Assembly (NCBI RefSeq): GCF_014384785.1
Contig: NZ_JACRSU010000001.1
Span: forward strand, 248,001 to 312,000
Direction of reading: 5' to 3'
Origin: Congzhengia minquanensis
GTDB lineage: Bacteria > Bacillota > Clostridia > UBA1381 > UBA9506
Length of the DNA stretch: 64,000 nt
The notes beneath the pieces were generated by a model, which was given only the letters and a program-made list of their open reading frames with translations, did not search any database and was not told the DNA's origin. Below are positions 33,344 to 41,307 of the stretch, piece after piece. The stretch's first letter is position 1; every line of letters starts with the position of its first letter. Position numbers and translations under genes: made by a program.

Positions 33344-33613
33344 TTAAAGCAGCACTGACGCCAAAACACCCAAAATTACGGCATTTACCACGCAGGCAAG
33401 CGGCACAAAAAACCGAAATTTTTGCTTTGCTGTTTTGTGGTGGAAAAGCGCCATTCCAAGCACTGCGCCAAAGCTGCCCATTAAAAACGCACAGGCAAGA
33501 AGCGCCTGCTCGCTTACCCGCCGGAACGAATAAATCGCGCACAGCTTATCCAGCCCGTATATCAGCATGACGCCAAAATTCCAAAGTAAAAAGTGAATTA
33601 AAAATATTTGCAT
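33344..33613 (-). CDS. DUF1294 family small membrane protein
   Basis: An 89-residue protein with three hydrophobic segments. The family pattern is clear: NFGVMLIYGLDKLCAIYSFRR near the start, SEQALLACAFLMGSFGAVLGM and FHHKTAKQKFRFFVPL. Function unknown. It is 3 bases downstream of tlyA and closes the minus-strand group that includes nth and tlyA. A second frame over the same DNA is a shadow. Confidence 0.85.
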   Translation of the reverse strand: MQIFLIHFLLWNFGVMLIYGLDKLCAIYSFRRVSEQALLACAFLMGSFGAVLGMALFHHKTAKQKFRFFVPLACVVNAVILGVLASVLL

Positions 33614-33616
33614 GGT

Positions 33617-34429
33617 TTAGTCCCTTTTGTCCAAAACCTCGTGAGAACAAGCCACAACAGATTCCGCGTCCTCAGGCTGAACGGTGGTTTCTCCACCCTT
33701 TTTTAAATAAATTAAATATTCAATATTGCCCTCAGGCCCTTTGATGGGAGAAAAGGAAAGGCCCAAAACGCTAAAACCCGCTTCCTGTGCAAAATCGTAG
33801 ATGGCGCGCACCACCTCAATGTGGGTGGACTGTTCTTTCACCACGCCCTTTTTGCCCACCTTTTCCTTGCCTGCCTCAAACTGGGGCTTTATAAGCGCCA
33901 CAACCCCGCCGTTCTCTTTCAGCAGCTGAAACGCCACAGGAAGCACCAGCTTCAACGAAATAAACGCCACGTCCACCGAGGCAAAATCCAACGCTTCGCC
34001 TATGTCTTCCGCCGTGACGTAGCGGATGTTGGTGCGCTCTAAGTTCACCACCCGGTCGTCGCACCTTAATTTCCAGGCAAGCTGGCCATAGCCCACGTCC
34101 ACAGCAAACACCTTCTTCGCGCCGTTTTGAAGCATACAGTCCGTAAAACCGCCGGTTGAGGCGCCAATGTCCATGCAAACCTTATCCTTTAGCGAAATGG
34201 GAAACTCCTCCATGGCCTTTTCCAGCTTCAGCCCGCCGCGGCTGACATATTTTAAGCCGCCGCCACGCACCTCAATGGTTTGTGCCGCTGTTACAAAGGT
34301 GCCGGCCTTGTCGCATTTCTGGTTGTCCACAAACACCACGCCCGCCATAATCAATGCCTTAGCCTTTTCCCGGCTGGGCGCTAAGGCGTGTTCTGTTAAA
34401 TAAGCGTCGAGCCTGATTTTATCCGTCAA
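33617..34429 (-). CDS. tlyA: TlyA family rRNA methyltransferase
   Basis: A 270-residue protein with an N-terminal S4 RNA-binding domain (IRLDAYLTEHALAPSREKAK, residues 4-60) and an FtsJ-like SAM domain: motif I VCMDIGASTGGFTDCMLQNG, VFAVDVGYGQLAWKL, SVDVAFISLKLVLPVAF and VALIKPQFEAGKEKVGKKGV. The family 2'-O-methylates rRNA; some members are annotated as hemolysins for historical reasons. The start overlaps the nth stop by 4 bases. Confidence 0.94.
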   Translation of the reverse strand: MTDKIRLDAYLTEHALAPSREKAKALIMAGVVFVDNQKCDKAGTFVTAAQTIEVRGGGLKYVSRGGLKLEKAMEEFPISLKDKVCMDIGASTGGFTDCMLQNGAKKVFAVDVGYGQLAWKLRCDDRVVNLERTNIRYVTAEDIGEALDFASVDVAFISLKLVLPVAFQLLKENGGVVALIKPQFEAGKEKVGKKGVVKEQSTHIEVVRAIYDFAQEAGFSVLGLSFSPIKGPEGNIEYLIYLKKGGETTVQPEDAESVVACSHEVLDKRD

Positions 34430-35073
34430 TTTTTTGCCCCCGTATTTTTGTTATAATAGTCGCAAACCGTGTTCATGCCGCAAATGGAACACTGCGGCCG
34501 CCTTGCAATACAAATATTTCTGCCGTGCTCCACCAGCTGATGACAGAACAGACTGCCATATTCCGGGTCTACAATTTTTTTTAAATCCACCTCAATTTTG
34601 GCAGGGTCGGTGTTTTTGGTCAGACCCAAAAGGCCGGTTATGCGCTTGCAGTGGGTGTCCACCACAATGCATGGCTTGCCAAACACGTCGCCCAACAAAA
34701 GATTTGCAATTTTGCGCCCCACCCCGGGGAGGGAGAGTAAATCTTCCATGTTGTCCGGCACTTTTCCGTCAAACCGGTCTATCAGCACATTGGCGCAGGC
34801 CACAATATTTTTAGCTTTGTTTCTGAAAAAGCCTGTGGAGCGAATGATCTCCTCTACGTCTGCCGTATCGGCCTCGGCAAAGGCTTTAACCGTAGGATAT
34901 TTTGCAAACAGCGCCGGCGTTACCATGTTCACCCGCGCGTCGGTGCACTGGGCCGCGAGGCAAGCCGAAACCAAAAGCTCGAAGGGGTTTTCATACGTTA
35001 GCGTACAGGGGGTGTCGCCATAGGTTTGGCACAAATAGTCGTGAATCACCTGCATTTTTTCTTTTTTTCGCAT
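34426..35073 (-). CDS. nth: Endonuclease III
   Basis: A 215-residue DNA glycosylase/AP lyase for oxidised pyrimidines. The helix-hairpin-helix LSLPGVGRKIANLLLGDVFG holds the catalytic Lys, and VVDTHCKRITGLLGL holds the catalytic Asp. The 4Fe-4S cluster motif is C-x6-C-x2-C-x5-C at the end (CIARRPQCSICGMNTVC). Complete and typical. Next to tlyA with an overlap. Confidence 0.97.
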   Translation of the reverse strand: MRKKEKMQVIHDYLCQTYGDTPCTLTYENPFELLVSACLAAQCTDARVNMVTPALFAKYPTVKAFAEADTADVEEIIRSTGFFRNKAKNIVACANVLIDRFDGKVPDNMEDLLSLPGVGRKIANLLLGDVFGKPCIVVDTHCKRITGLLGLTKNTDPAKIEVDLKKIVDPEYGSLFCHQLVEHGRNICIARRPQCSICGMNTVCDYYNKNTGAKN

Positions 35074-35078
35074 TGTTG

Positions 35079-37394
35079 TCAGTCTCCTATAATCGGTCTG
35101 TATTCATATGTCACTTCATTTCCATTAATGGTAACCAACACATATTTTATGTAAGAGGGGCTGGTACCGTCAATCGCTACGCTTGGGAACACACCTGCGG
35201 TGTTTATGTAGCGCACGCCGTCGTCCACCGTGTTCTGGTTTACGAAGCCGCCGCCGAACACATACACATTTTTTCCGCTTTGTGCTGCTGCGTTCACGGT
35301 TTTCGTAAAGGATAAAAACTCTACCTGGTTATTGGAAATGAAATTTCTGTCTAAAAAGATAAACAGATTTTGGCCTGCGTTTTTCACATCGTTTTGGAAT
35401 TTCGACCACACGGAAACATTCCCCGTGTAAACCTTGCCGGACACGTTAGGCAAAGTGATGAACGTATTTGGCCCGTCGCCGAAACAGTTATAATTTTTTG
35501 CCAGCACATAGTTGCTTGAAACCTTTTCAATCTCCTTTGTGTTGACGTTTGCTCCCAAAAATACCTGAAAGTCAGAAGAAAGCTTCATTTTATACAACGC
35601 GTTGTTCATGATAAATTGGTCAAACAGAGTGGAAACATCTCTGGTGTTGCCGAACACGGAGAAGCGGAACGCCCCTTCCTCGGTTAAATCTTTATATGTG
35701 TTTTGTGTATCTGGTACGGTAATGTTGTCCGGCACGGCAATTTCCTCTGCCCCGTCAACCATCACGGCCATATTGGCTGAAATTTCGCCCAGAACTGCCG
35801 TAACCACCGCAGCGCCGGGGGCGGCTGCCGTAATAGTATCGCCGGAAACGGTAACCGCGCCGCCTGACACCGTGACAACCGCGTCGGACAGACGGATTTC
35901 CGCCTTGCTGCCGCTTGCGTCTTTGCCGATAATCACAGGTGTGTAGCTTTCGCCGGAATTTAAGGTGATTTTCGTTTCTTTAAAGTTCATTTCTCTCGGC
36001 GCCGGCAAAACGGTAAAGGTCTTTTCCGCGATGAACCCGCCGCACTCTGCCGTAACGTAAGATGTGCCTGTTTTAGACGGGTAGAACACGCCGTCTGATA
36101 CAGTGCCGCTGCCGTCGGTGGCATAAACTGCAGAGGAAGTGTCAATCGCCGCCTGGCGGTTATAATCGTCCACCCCGGTAAGGTTTAGTTTCACCGATGC
36201 ATTCACAAACACATTGTCCTGAGCGTTAAACCGGGCTCTTGTTGCCGGTGCGTTATCCTCCGCCGTGGTCATAATTCCTAACGAGTTTGTCACCTTTCGG
36301 TATCCGCCGTCAGAGGGCTTGTTTACAACCTCTTTTTCGCCGTTATTGTCCACCGCCATTAAGGTAGAGCCGCCGCCGTCAAAGTTCAGCGCTGTGTAAC
36401 AGCCAAGATCTGCCATTAAATAGCCCAGTTCTGTTTGGGTCATTCCTTTTGAGTCTGTTCTTCTGCCGTCCACCGCAACAATGGTAACAACTGTGCCGGT
36501 TTGGTCAATGCCCACTGCGCTTCTGGGGTTTCTTCCCGATATGTTGTGGGAGAATTTCGACGGCACTTTGCCCTCGCTTAAAATAATTCCGCCGCCGCCC
36601 ACTGCAGTTTCAATGTAATTGATGTCCGGCGTGGACTGAATATCCACCGAAATCACGTCGCCTATGTTTACATTGTCTAACAAAAACGTGTTGTAGGACA
36701 TGTGGGACGCTAAAACATAGCCGCCCTTTGGAATCACGATGGGGTCTGACTCCGTCACCTTGTTTACCACAGTGCCGTTTTCGTCTACGGCAACTTCAAT
36801 GCTGCCGCCTTTTGATCCGACGGAATATTCGCCCCAATCGTCGGTATACATAACGATACCTGTTAAATCGTCGTATTTGTTCACAACCTTAATTTTGTCG
36901 GTCTTGCCGTTTGCGGCAGTAACGCTCATGTTAAACACAAAAGCGTTTACATAGAACCGCTCGTCTCCGAATACCTTATAAAATGTGTTCATGTTTTCTG
37001 TTACCGAGGCAGAAGACGTGAGTTTTCCGTCCCGCACCTCAACGCCCACGGCGCTGCCCCGGCCGCTCTGGCCCCGTTTTGCCGCAAAAAAGTCAGCATT
37101 CACCGCAGCTAAGGCCCCACTGTCTACTGCCATTTGATAGGTGTTTTCCAAAAAGCTTTCTCCGTTTTGACTTTTTAAAACCTCTAATTTCACGCCGGGG
37201 GCCTTTAAGTCTGCCTGCACGGCGTAAACGTCCTGCCAGCCATAGTCCTCAAGCCGCTGAATATGTTTATAGGTCACGCCGCCGATCAGTTCGCGCTCCT
37301 CCACAACCTCGTTTAAAACAGCGGCGTCTGCGAAAAAGCTGCCAGACAGCGCCAGGGTAAATATTGCAATAAAACTTACCATTCGTTTTTTCAT
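35079..37394 (-). CDS. Exported phosphodiester glycosidase (NAGPA domain) with extra C-terminal domains
   Basis: A 771-residue protein with a signal peptide (MKKRMVSFIAIFTLALSGSF and cleavage near ADA). Residues 60-385 contain the NAGPA (DUF2233) domain that cleaves GlcNAc-phosphodiesters: LAAVNADFFAAKRGQSGRG, GRNPRSAVGIDQTGTVVTIV and CYTALNFDGGGSTLMAV, with the Asp-Gly-Gly-Gly-Ser signature. Residues 390-590 are Ig-like or BIG2-like (NVFVNASVKLNLTG, SGESYTPVIIGKD). Residues 595-771 resemble a metallophosphoesterase fold (FRFSVFGNTRDVSTL, FQVFLGANVNT), but the usual metal-binding Asp and His are not where expected. It acts outside the cell, perhaps on teichoic acids or glycans. It lies between ttcA-like and nth genes. 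Confidence 0.85.
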   Translation of the reverse strand: MKKRMVSFIAIFTLALSGSFFADAAVLNEVVEERELIGGVTYKHIQRLEDYGWQDVYAVQADLKAPGVKLEVLKSQNGESFLENTYQMAVDSGALAAVNADFFAAKRGQSGRGSAVGVEVRDGKLTSSASVTENMNTFYKVFGDERFYVNAFVFNMSVTAANGKTDKIKVVNKYDDLTGIVMYTDDWGEYSVGSKGGSIEVAVDENGTVVNKVTESDPIVIPKGGYVLASHMSYNTFLLDNVNIGDVISVDIQSTPDINYIETAVGGGGIILSEGKVPSKFSHNISGRNPRSAVGIDQTGTVVTIVAVDGRRTDSKGMTQTELGYLMADLGCYTALNFDGGGSTLMAVDNNGEKEVVNKPSDGGYRKVTNSLGIMTTAEDNAPATRARFNAQDNVFVNASVKLNLTGVDDYNRQAAIDTSSAVYATDGSGTVSDGVFYPSKTGTSYVTAECGGFIAEKTFTVLPAPREMNFKETKITLNSGESYTPVIIGKDASGSKAEIRLSDAVVTVSGGAVTVSGDTITAAAPGAAVVTAVLGEISANMAVMVDGAEEIAVPDNITVPDTQNTYKDLTEEGAFRFSVFGNTRDVSTLFDQFIMNNALYKMKLSSDFQVFLGANVNTKEIEKVSSNYVLAKNYNCFGDGPNTFITLPNVSGKVYTGNVSVWSKFQNDVKNAGQNLFIFLDRNFISNNQVEFLSFTKTVNAAAQSGKNVYVFGGGFVNQNTVDDGVRYINTAGVFPSVAIDGTSPSYIKYVLVTINGNEVTYEYRPIIGD

Positions 37395-37415
37395 AATTCG
37401 CTCCTTTCTGATTGC

Positions 37416-38126
37416 CTAAAGGCTCCATCCCTTTATTCCGGATTTTTGAACCGCTGTAAAAATACGGTGTTTTAAGCCGGGATTTTCCTGGTCTAACCCT
37501 TCTAACAGGTCGGCCACATACTGCCGTTTGGTGTTTTTGTCCGCCGGACAGGTGCTTTTCACCACCGGCAGTGCGGTGTTATTGGCAAACCGCACAATGT
37601 CTTTTTCCTCCACATAAATCAACGGACGCAGCACCGTCACGTCCATCCGCTCTAAATATGTAACGGGGGCAAAGCAGTTTAGCCTTCCCTCATAAAACAG
37701 GCTGAGGAAAAAGGTGTTCACCACGTCGTCAAAATGGTGGCCGTAAACAATTTTTTTAATGTCCCGCTTTTTTGCCGCGGTACACATGGCGCCGCGCCGC
37801 AGATTCGCACACAGCGAGCAGGGATTTTCTTCTTTTCTGTAATCAAAAATGATTTGTTTTATGTCTGATTTTTCTGTGTGATATGGAATGTCGTTTTCTG
37901 CGCAAAGCGCGGCCACGGCTGTAAAATCCATATTGTCAAAGCCCATGTCGATGGTAATTGCCTCTAAATAAAACGGTTTCGGGTAAAAGCGCTGAAGGTT
38001 TTTCATGGCCATTAGGGCCGCTAACGAGTCCTTCCCGCCGGAAACCCCCACAGCGATTCTGTCGCCGCTGTCAATCATGCTGTAGTCTTCTGCCGCCCGG
38101 CGCAGTCTGCTTAAAATTCGTTTCAT
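37416..38126 (-). CDS. TtcA-like tRNA thiolation enzyme
   Basis: A 236-residue ATP-pyrophosphatase of the TtcA/TtuA group, which puts sulphur on a tRNA base. The PP-loop is VGVSGGKDSLAALMAMKNL. A CxxC pair is in NPCSLCANLRRGAMC, and a third Cys is in VKSTCPADKNTKRQ; together they fit the three-Cys Fe-S site of the family. KIVYGHHFDDVVNTFFLSLF is the other signature. The ATG at 38126 follows AGGAGACC and is preferred over a longer frame. TtcA modifies C32 in tRNA; whether this one does is not certain. Confidence 0.88.
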   Translation of the reverse strand: MKRILSRLRRAAEDYSMIDSGDRIAVGVSGGKDSLAALMAMKNLQRFYPKPFYLEAITIDMGFDNMDFTAVAALCAENDIPYHTEKSDIKQIIFDYRKEENPCSLCANLRRGAMCTAAKKRDIKKIVYGHHFDDVVNTFFLSLFYEGRLNCFAPVTYLERMDVTVLRPLIYVEEKDIVRFANNTALPVVKSTCPADKNTKRQYVADLLEGLDQENPGLKHRIFTAVQKSGIKGWSL

Positions 38127-38207
38127 GTTTGGTCTCCTTACAGGTGCTATATTTATTTTACCATAAAACGCCCTTTTTTTCAACCTTATTTTTTTTAGCA
38201 TAAGGCC

Positions 38208-38531
38208 TTAAAGCATGAACGCGGCGCTTAAAACCAGTTCTGCCGCAAACACCACAGCGCAGCTGATAACCGCCACCTTAAAAAGCCCTGCGCCGCGCCA
38301 GGCCGAAACTGCTCCGGCAGCAAGAGCTAACCCGCCGGAGACGGGGCTTTGCGTGGCGTGCAAAATTGCGGGAAAGGTCATCACCGCCAGGGTTACGTAG
38401 GGCACATAGTATAAAAATGATTTTAAAAATCTGTTTTGAATTTGTTTTTGAATTAAGGCAAGGGGCAGCGCACGGATTGCAAACGTTACGCCCGCCATAA
38501 TTAAAATGTAAGCATACATGTTGTGTGTCAT
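38208..38531 (-). CDS. azlD: Branched-chain amino acid exporter subunit AzlD
   Basis: A 107-residue membrane protein with four hydrophobic segments. It matches AzlD, the small partner of AzlC: YILIMAGVTFAIRALPLALI at the start, then FLYYVPYVTLAVMTFPAILH. Its start overlaps the azlC stop by 4 bases (ATGA), as usual for this pair. Confidence 0.92.
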   Translation of the reverse strand: MTHNMYAYILIMAGVTFAIRALPLALIQKQIQNRFLKSFLYYVPYVTLAVMTFPAILHATQSPVSGGLALAAGAVSAWRGAGLFKVAVISCAVVFAAELVLSAAFML

Positions 38532-39277
38532 GCCGTTTTCTCCTCCGGTTCGTCTTTTTTCGGAAAAATCAGGGCCGCAGCGGACGAAATTGCCACTGTT
38601 AAAATGATAATCCGCACGCCCTCGGAAAGCTGGGACAAAACCGGCAGGACAGACGCGGAAAAGCTAAGCACAAAGCAGGCGATTACAATTCCCGCTATGA
38701 CTTTATCTTTCCTCGCAGGCGGCACAAACACCGCCAGAAACATGCCAAACAGCGCAACGCTTAACGCGCTGACAATCCGCACTGGGAGCACATTGCCCGC
38801 AACTGCCCCAAGGGCTGTCCCAAACGCCCAGCAGGGCGACGCAACAAAAAACGCGCCGTAGGAGTAGTATGGATTTATACTTCCCGGCCTTGCCACCGCA
38901 ATGCCGAACAACTCGTCCGTTAAGCCAAAGCTTAGAAGCAGACGGTGCAAAAGGCCTGTGGCCGGCGCAATTCGCTGGCTCATGGCGCAGCTCATCAAAA
39001 GATACCTGGCGTTGGCAACCATGGTAATAATTGCCACCTCCACAAAAGCAGCGTCTGCCGCAATTAAGGTAAACCCTGCATATTCCCCCGCCGAAGCGTT
39101 ACACAAAAGACTGACCAAAAAACCTTGAAACGGCGAAAGTCCGGCGTTTTGGGCGGCAATGCCCAAAGAAAACGAAACCGCAAGGTAACCTAAGCCGATT
39201 GGAATTCCGTCGCGCATGCCAGTGCGGAACGCATGGTAATTCTCTTTTCTTATAATATTGTTTTTTTTGCTTAACAC
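38528..39277 (-). CDS. azlC: Branched-chain amino acid exporter subunit AzlC
   Basis: A 249-residue membrane protein with about six to eight hydrophobic segments. The family block DGIPIGLGYLAVSFSLGIAA is near the N-terminus, with ASAGEYAGFTLIAADAAFVE and VANARYLLMSCAMSQRI. With AzlD it exports leucine-type amino acids or analogues in other bacteria. The GTG at 39277 has GAGGTGG 7 bases upstream. No Lrp- or CodY-type site was sought in detail. Confidence 0.92.
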   Translation of the reverse strand: MLSKKNNIIRKENYHAFRTGMRDGIPIGLGYLAVSFSLGIAAQNAGLSPFQGFLVSLLCNASAGEYAGFTLIAADAAFVEVAIITMVANARYLLMSCAMSQRIAPATGLLHRLLLSFGLTDELFGIAVARPGSINPYYSYGAFFVASPCWAFGTALGAVAGNVLPVRIVSALSVALFGMFLAVFVPPARKDKVIAGIVIACFVLSFSASVLPVLSQLSEGVRIIILTVAISSAAALIFPKKDEPEEKTA

Positions 39278-39384
39278 GTTTTTTCCACCTCAGTTTATAT
39301 TGTACCAAAAAACGAAAACGGTTGCTTGCAAGCATTTTCAAAAATAATTATACCATGCAACAGTGGGTTTGGTCAAACGAAAAG

Positions 39385-39414
39385 AAAGAGTGCAAAAGAA
39401 AATTTGCACTCTTT
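39385..39414 (-). terminator. Terminator of the GH16 gene
   Basis: AAAGAGTGCAAA (39385-39396) and TTTGCACTCTTT (39403-39414) pair perfectly; the minus strand continues CTTTTCG. Confidence 0.7.
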
Positions 39415-39456
39415 CCCTTAATCTGAATTTAAAATCCGTTAAATCAATGCTTTTTT

Positions 39457-40281
39457 CTATTTTATCTCGTCAAATACACGTACATAATCCACTGTGAATA
39501 CGTCTCCTACAGCCTCTTTCGCCTCATTTGTTGCACATCGTTCTTTAGCGCGGTAGCCGTTCACCTCGGTAGAAATCAATATAAACTGCGGAATTTGTGA
39601 AACAGGCCCGCTGATGTGTCCGTCTTCTTTTCCATCAACGTAAAAGGTATATCCATTTTCATTCCATTTCATTCCAAACACATGCCATTCGTCCACATCA
39701 AGTGCCAATCCGTTTCCGGCCTTTGCAACCTGATGATCTTCGCCGTACCCGTTAAAATGATTGCAATGTTCAATGATTTTCCCAGGCGTAAAGCTTTCCA
39801 TAATATCATTTTCCACGCCGGAAACTTGTGGATCAGAACTGGAACCGATGACCGGAGACTGCAGCCAGAACGCAGACCACCACCCTGTTTTTTTCTGAAG
39901 CTTGCACCGGCATTCATAATATCCGAATTTATGCAAAAATTTGTGTTCTTTAAATTTGCCGATTGGCCAAACGAGGCCGCCGTTCCAACAATCCTCCTCC
40001 GCGCTTTCTGCATCCATAAAATTATACCCTGTCTGAAGCTGAGAGGAACATATTTCGCCGTTTTTTTCGTATATGGAAAACACAGCATGTGACTTTCCAT
40101 CAAGTCTTACGCCCTCATCATCCCATGTTTTATGGCGCTTTCCCATCATATGCAGCCGAAAATCCCATTTGCTTCTGTCAAGCTCCGTTCCGTCAAATTC
40201 ATCGTACCAAACCAATTTCCAGTTTCCCGGAGGCAATAAACTCGGTGCATGTCCCTTAACTTGAAATTCCATTTTTTTCAT
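39457..40281 (-). CDS. GH16 family beta-glycanase without signal peptide
   Basis: A 274-residue glycoside hydrolase of the laminarinase/lichenase clan. Residues 20-40 read WKLVWYDEFDGTELDRSKWD, the family N-terminus. The catalytic motif ExDxxE is ENDIMESF with Glu157, Asp159 and Glu162. Sandwich strands GYYECRCKLQKKTGWWSAFW, HVFGMKWNENGYTFYVDGK and FTVDYVRVF complete the fold. The N-terminus lacks a signal peptide, which is unusual for GH16 and suggests an intracellular substrate. The ATG at 40281 is a few bases after AAGGAC; a GTG at 40284 is also possible. The gene is divergent from an AraC regulator at 40403. Confidence 0.92.
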   Translation of the reverse strand: MKKMEFQVKGHAPSLLPPGNWKLVWYDEFDGTELDRSKWDFRLHMMGKRHKTWDDEGVRLDGKSHAVFSIYEKNGEICSSQLQTGYNFMDAESAEEDCWNGGLVWPIGKFKEHKFLHKFGYYECRCKLQKKTGWWSAFWLQSPVIGSSSDPQVSGVENDIMESFTPGKIIEHCNHFNGYGEDHQVAKAGNGLALDVDEWHVFGMKWNENGYTFYVDGKEDGHISGPVSQIPQFILISTEVNGYRAKERCATNEAKEAVGDVFTVDYVRVFDEIK

Positions 40282-40298
40282 CACGTCCTTATTTTTTA

Positions 40299-40327
40299 TT
40301 GACTTTTATAAATTTTTCTAAGATAAT
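40299..40327 (+). promoter_or_regulatory. Promoter of the AraC gene at 40403
   Basis: TTGACT (40299-40304), 17 bases, GATAAT (40322-40327). It sits in the divergent region shared with the GH16 gene. Confidence 0.7.
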
Positions 40328-40402
40328 ATTTATTATAGAGATATTTCACCTATTTTTCTATGTATAATATTATCTATTTTTTACAAAATCTTATTTTGGA
40401 CG

Positions 40403-41200
40403 GTGAATGCTTTGACTCTTTTTCATTTGATTGAAGTCGGATATTATGTATCGAAACAGTTTTTTAAATGCGAAACTACGCCGCTGCGTCCGGTCGACTG
40501 TTTTGATTTGGAATTCTACACCACAGAAAACGGTTTTAGTTTTATAAACGGCGTTGCTTATCCCCACCGTATAGGAAACATTCTTTTGGCCGCTCCCGGT
40601 TCAAACAGATACAGCAAAAAAAGCTTTGAATGCTATTTCATTAAATTTATGCCGACATTTCCTACCGATGAAATTGAAGCGCTAAGTCTTGCTCCATTGG
40701 TATATAAGGCATTCAATTATCAGTGGTTTTCCGGGCTTTTTTCGGAATGTGTGCAGGAATTTTCTTACCACTCTGCCGGATGGGAAACAATGATTTCCGG
40801 GAAGCTGACCCAAATTCTGGCCGGAATACTGCGAGAGCAAAAACTATATACCGGCGGATCGCTTAAGGTTTACGCCGACAACATTTATGCCGCAGAGGAA
40901 TTTATGAAAAAGCATCTGAAAGAAGAACTGACTTTGGCGGATATAGCAAGGTCCGCAGCGCTAAGCCCCAGTTTTTTTCACAAAACTTTTAAAGAACTTA
41001 CCGGTCAAACCCCCTGGCGCTTTTTACAAATTGAACGTTTAAAATTGGCCCGCCATCTCGTACTGAACAGCAGGCTTTCCTTAGATAAAATTGCAGATTT
41101 ATGCGGATTTTGCAGCCGTCAGTATTTTGACACTGTCTTTAAAAAGGAATTTCACCAAACACCAGCCTGCCTCAGAAAATCTGTTAAGCGAATTATTTAA
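40403..41200 (+). CDS. AraC family transcriptional regulator
   Basis: A 265-residue regulator divergent from the GH16 gene. The N-terminal part (to about residue 160) is cupin-like (LEFYTTENGFSFINGVAYPH). The two helix-turn-helix units are LTLADIARSAALSPSFFHKT and LDKIADLCGFCSRQYFDTVF, followed by FKKEFHQTPACLRKS. Start uncertain: the GTG at 40403 has no clear ribosome site, and a TTG at 40412 with GGTG upstream is an alternative. Its likely target is the GH16 gene. Confidence 0.9.
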   Translation: MNALTLFHLIEVGYYVSKQFFKCETTPLRPVDCFDLEFYTTENGFSFINGVAYPHRIGNILLAAPGSNRYSKKSFECYFIKFMPTFPTDEIEALSLAPLVYKAFNYQWFSGLFSECVQEFSYHSAGWETMISGKLTQILAGILREQKLYTGGSLKVYADNIYAAEEFMKKHLKEELTLADIARSAALSPSFFHKTFKELTGQTPWRFLQIERLKLARHLVLNSRLSLDKIADLCGFCSRQYFDTVFKKEFHQTPACLRKSVKRII

Positions 41201-41259
41201 ACCGAGATATAAGAGGCTGGCAATACGAATGTTAAGGTAATTGAGTCTTCTTAAAAGAA

Positions 41260-41287
41260 CAGAGAAGGCCGCCGGCGTTTGCCGGCG
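41260..41287 (-). terminator. Hairpin between convergent genes
   Basis: CGCCGGC (41270-41276) and GCCGGCG (41281-41287) pair around GTTT. The minus strand continues with GCCTTCTCTGTTCTTTT, so it may end the CBM-like gene. T content is modest. Confidence 0.5.
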
Positions 41288-41307
41288 ACCTGATTGGCAG
41301 AAAACCA

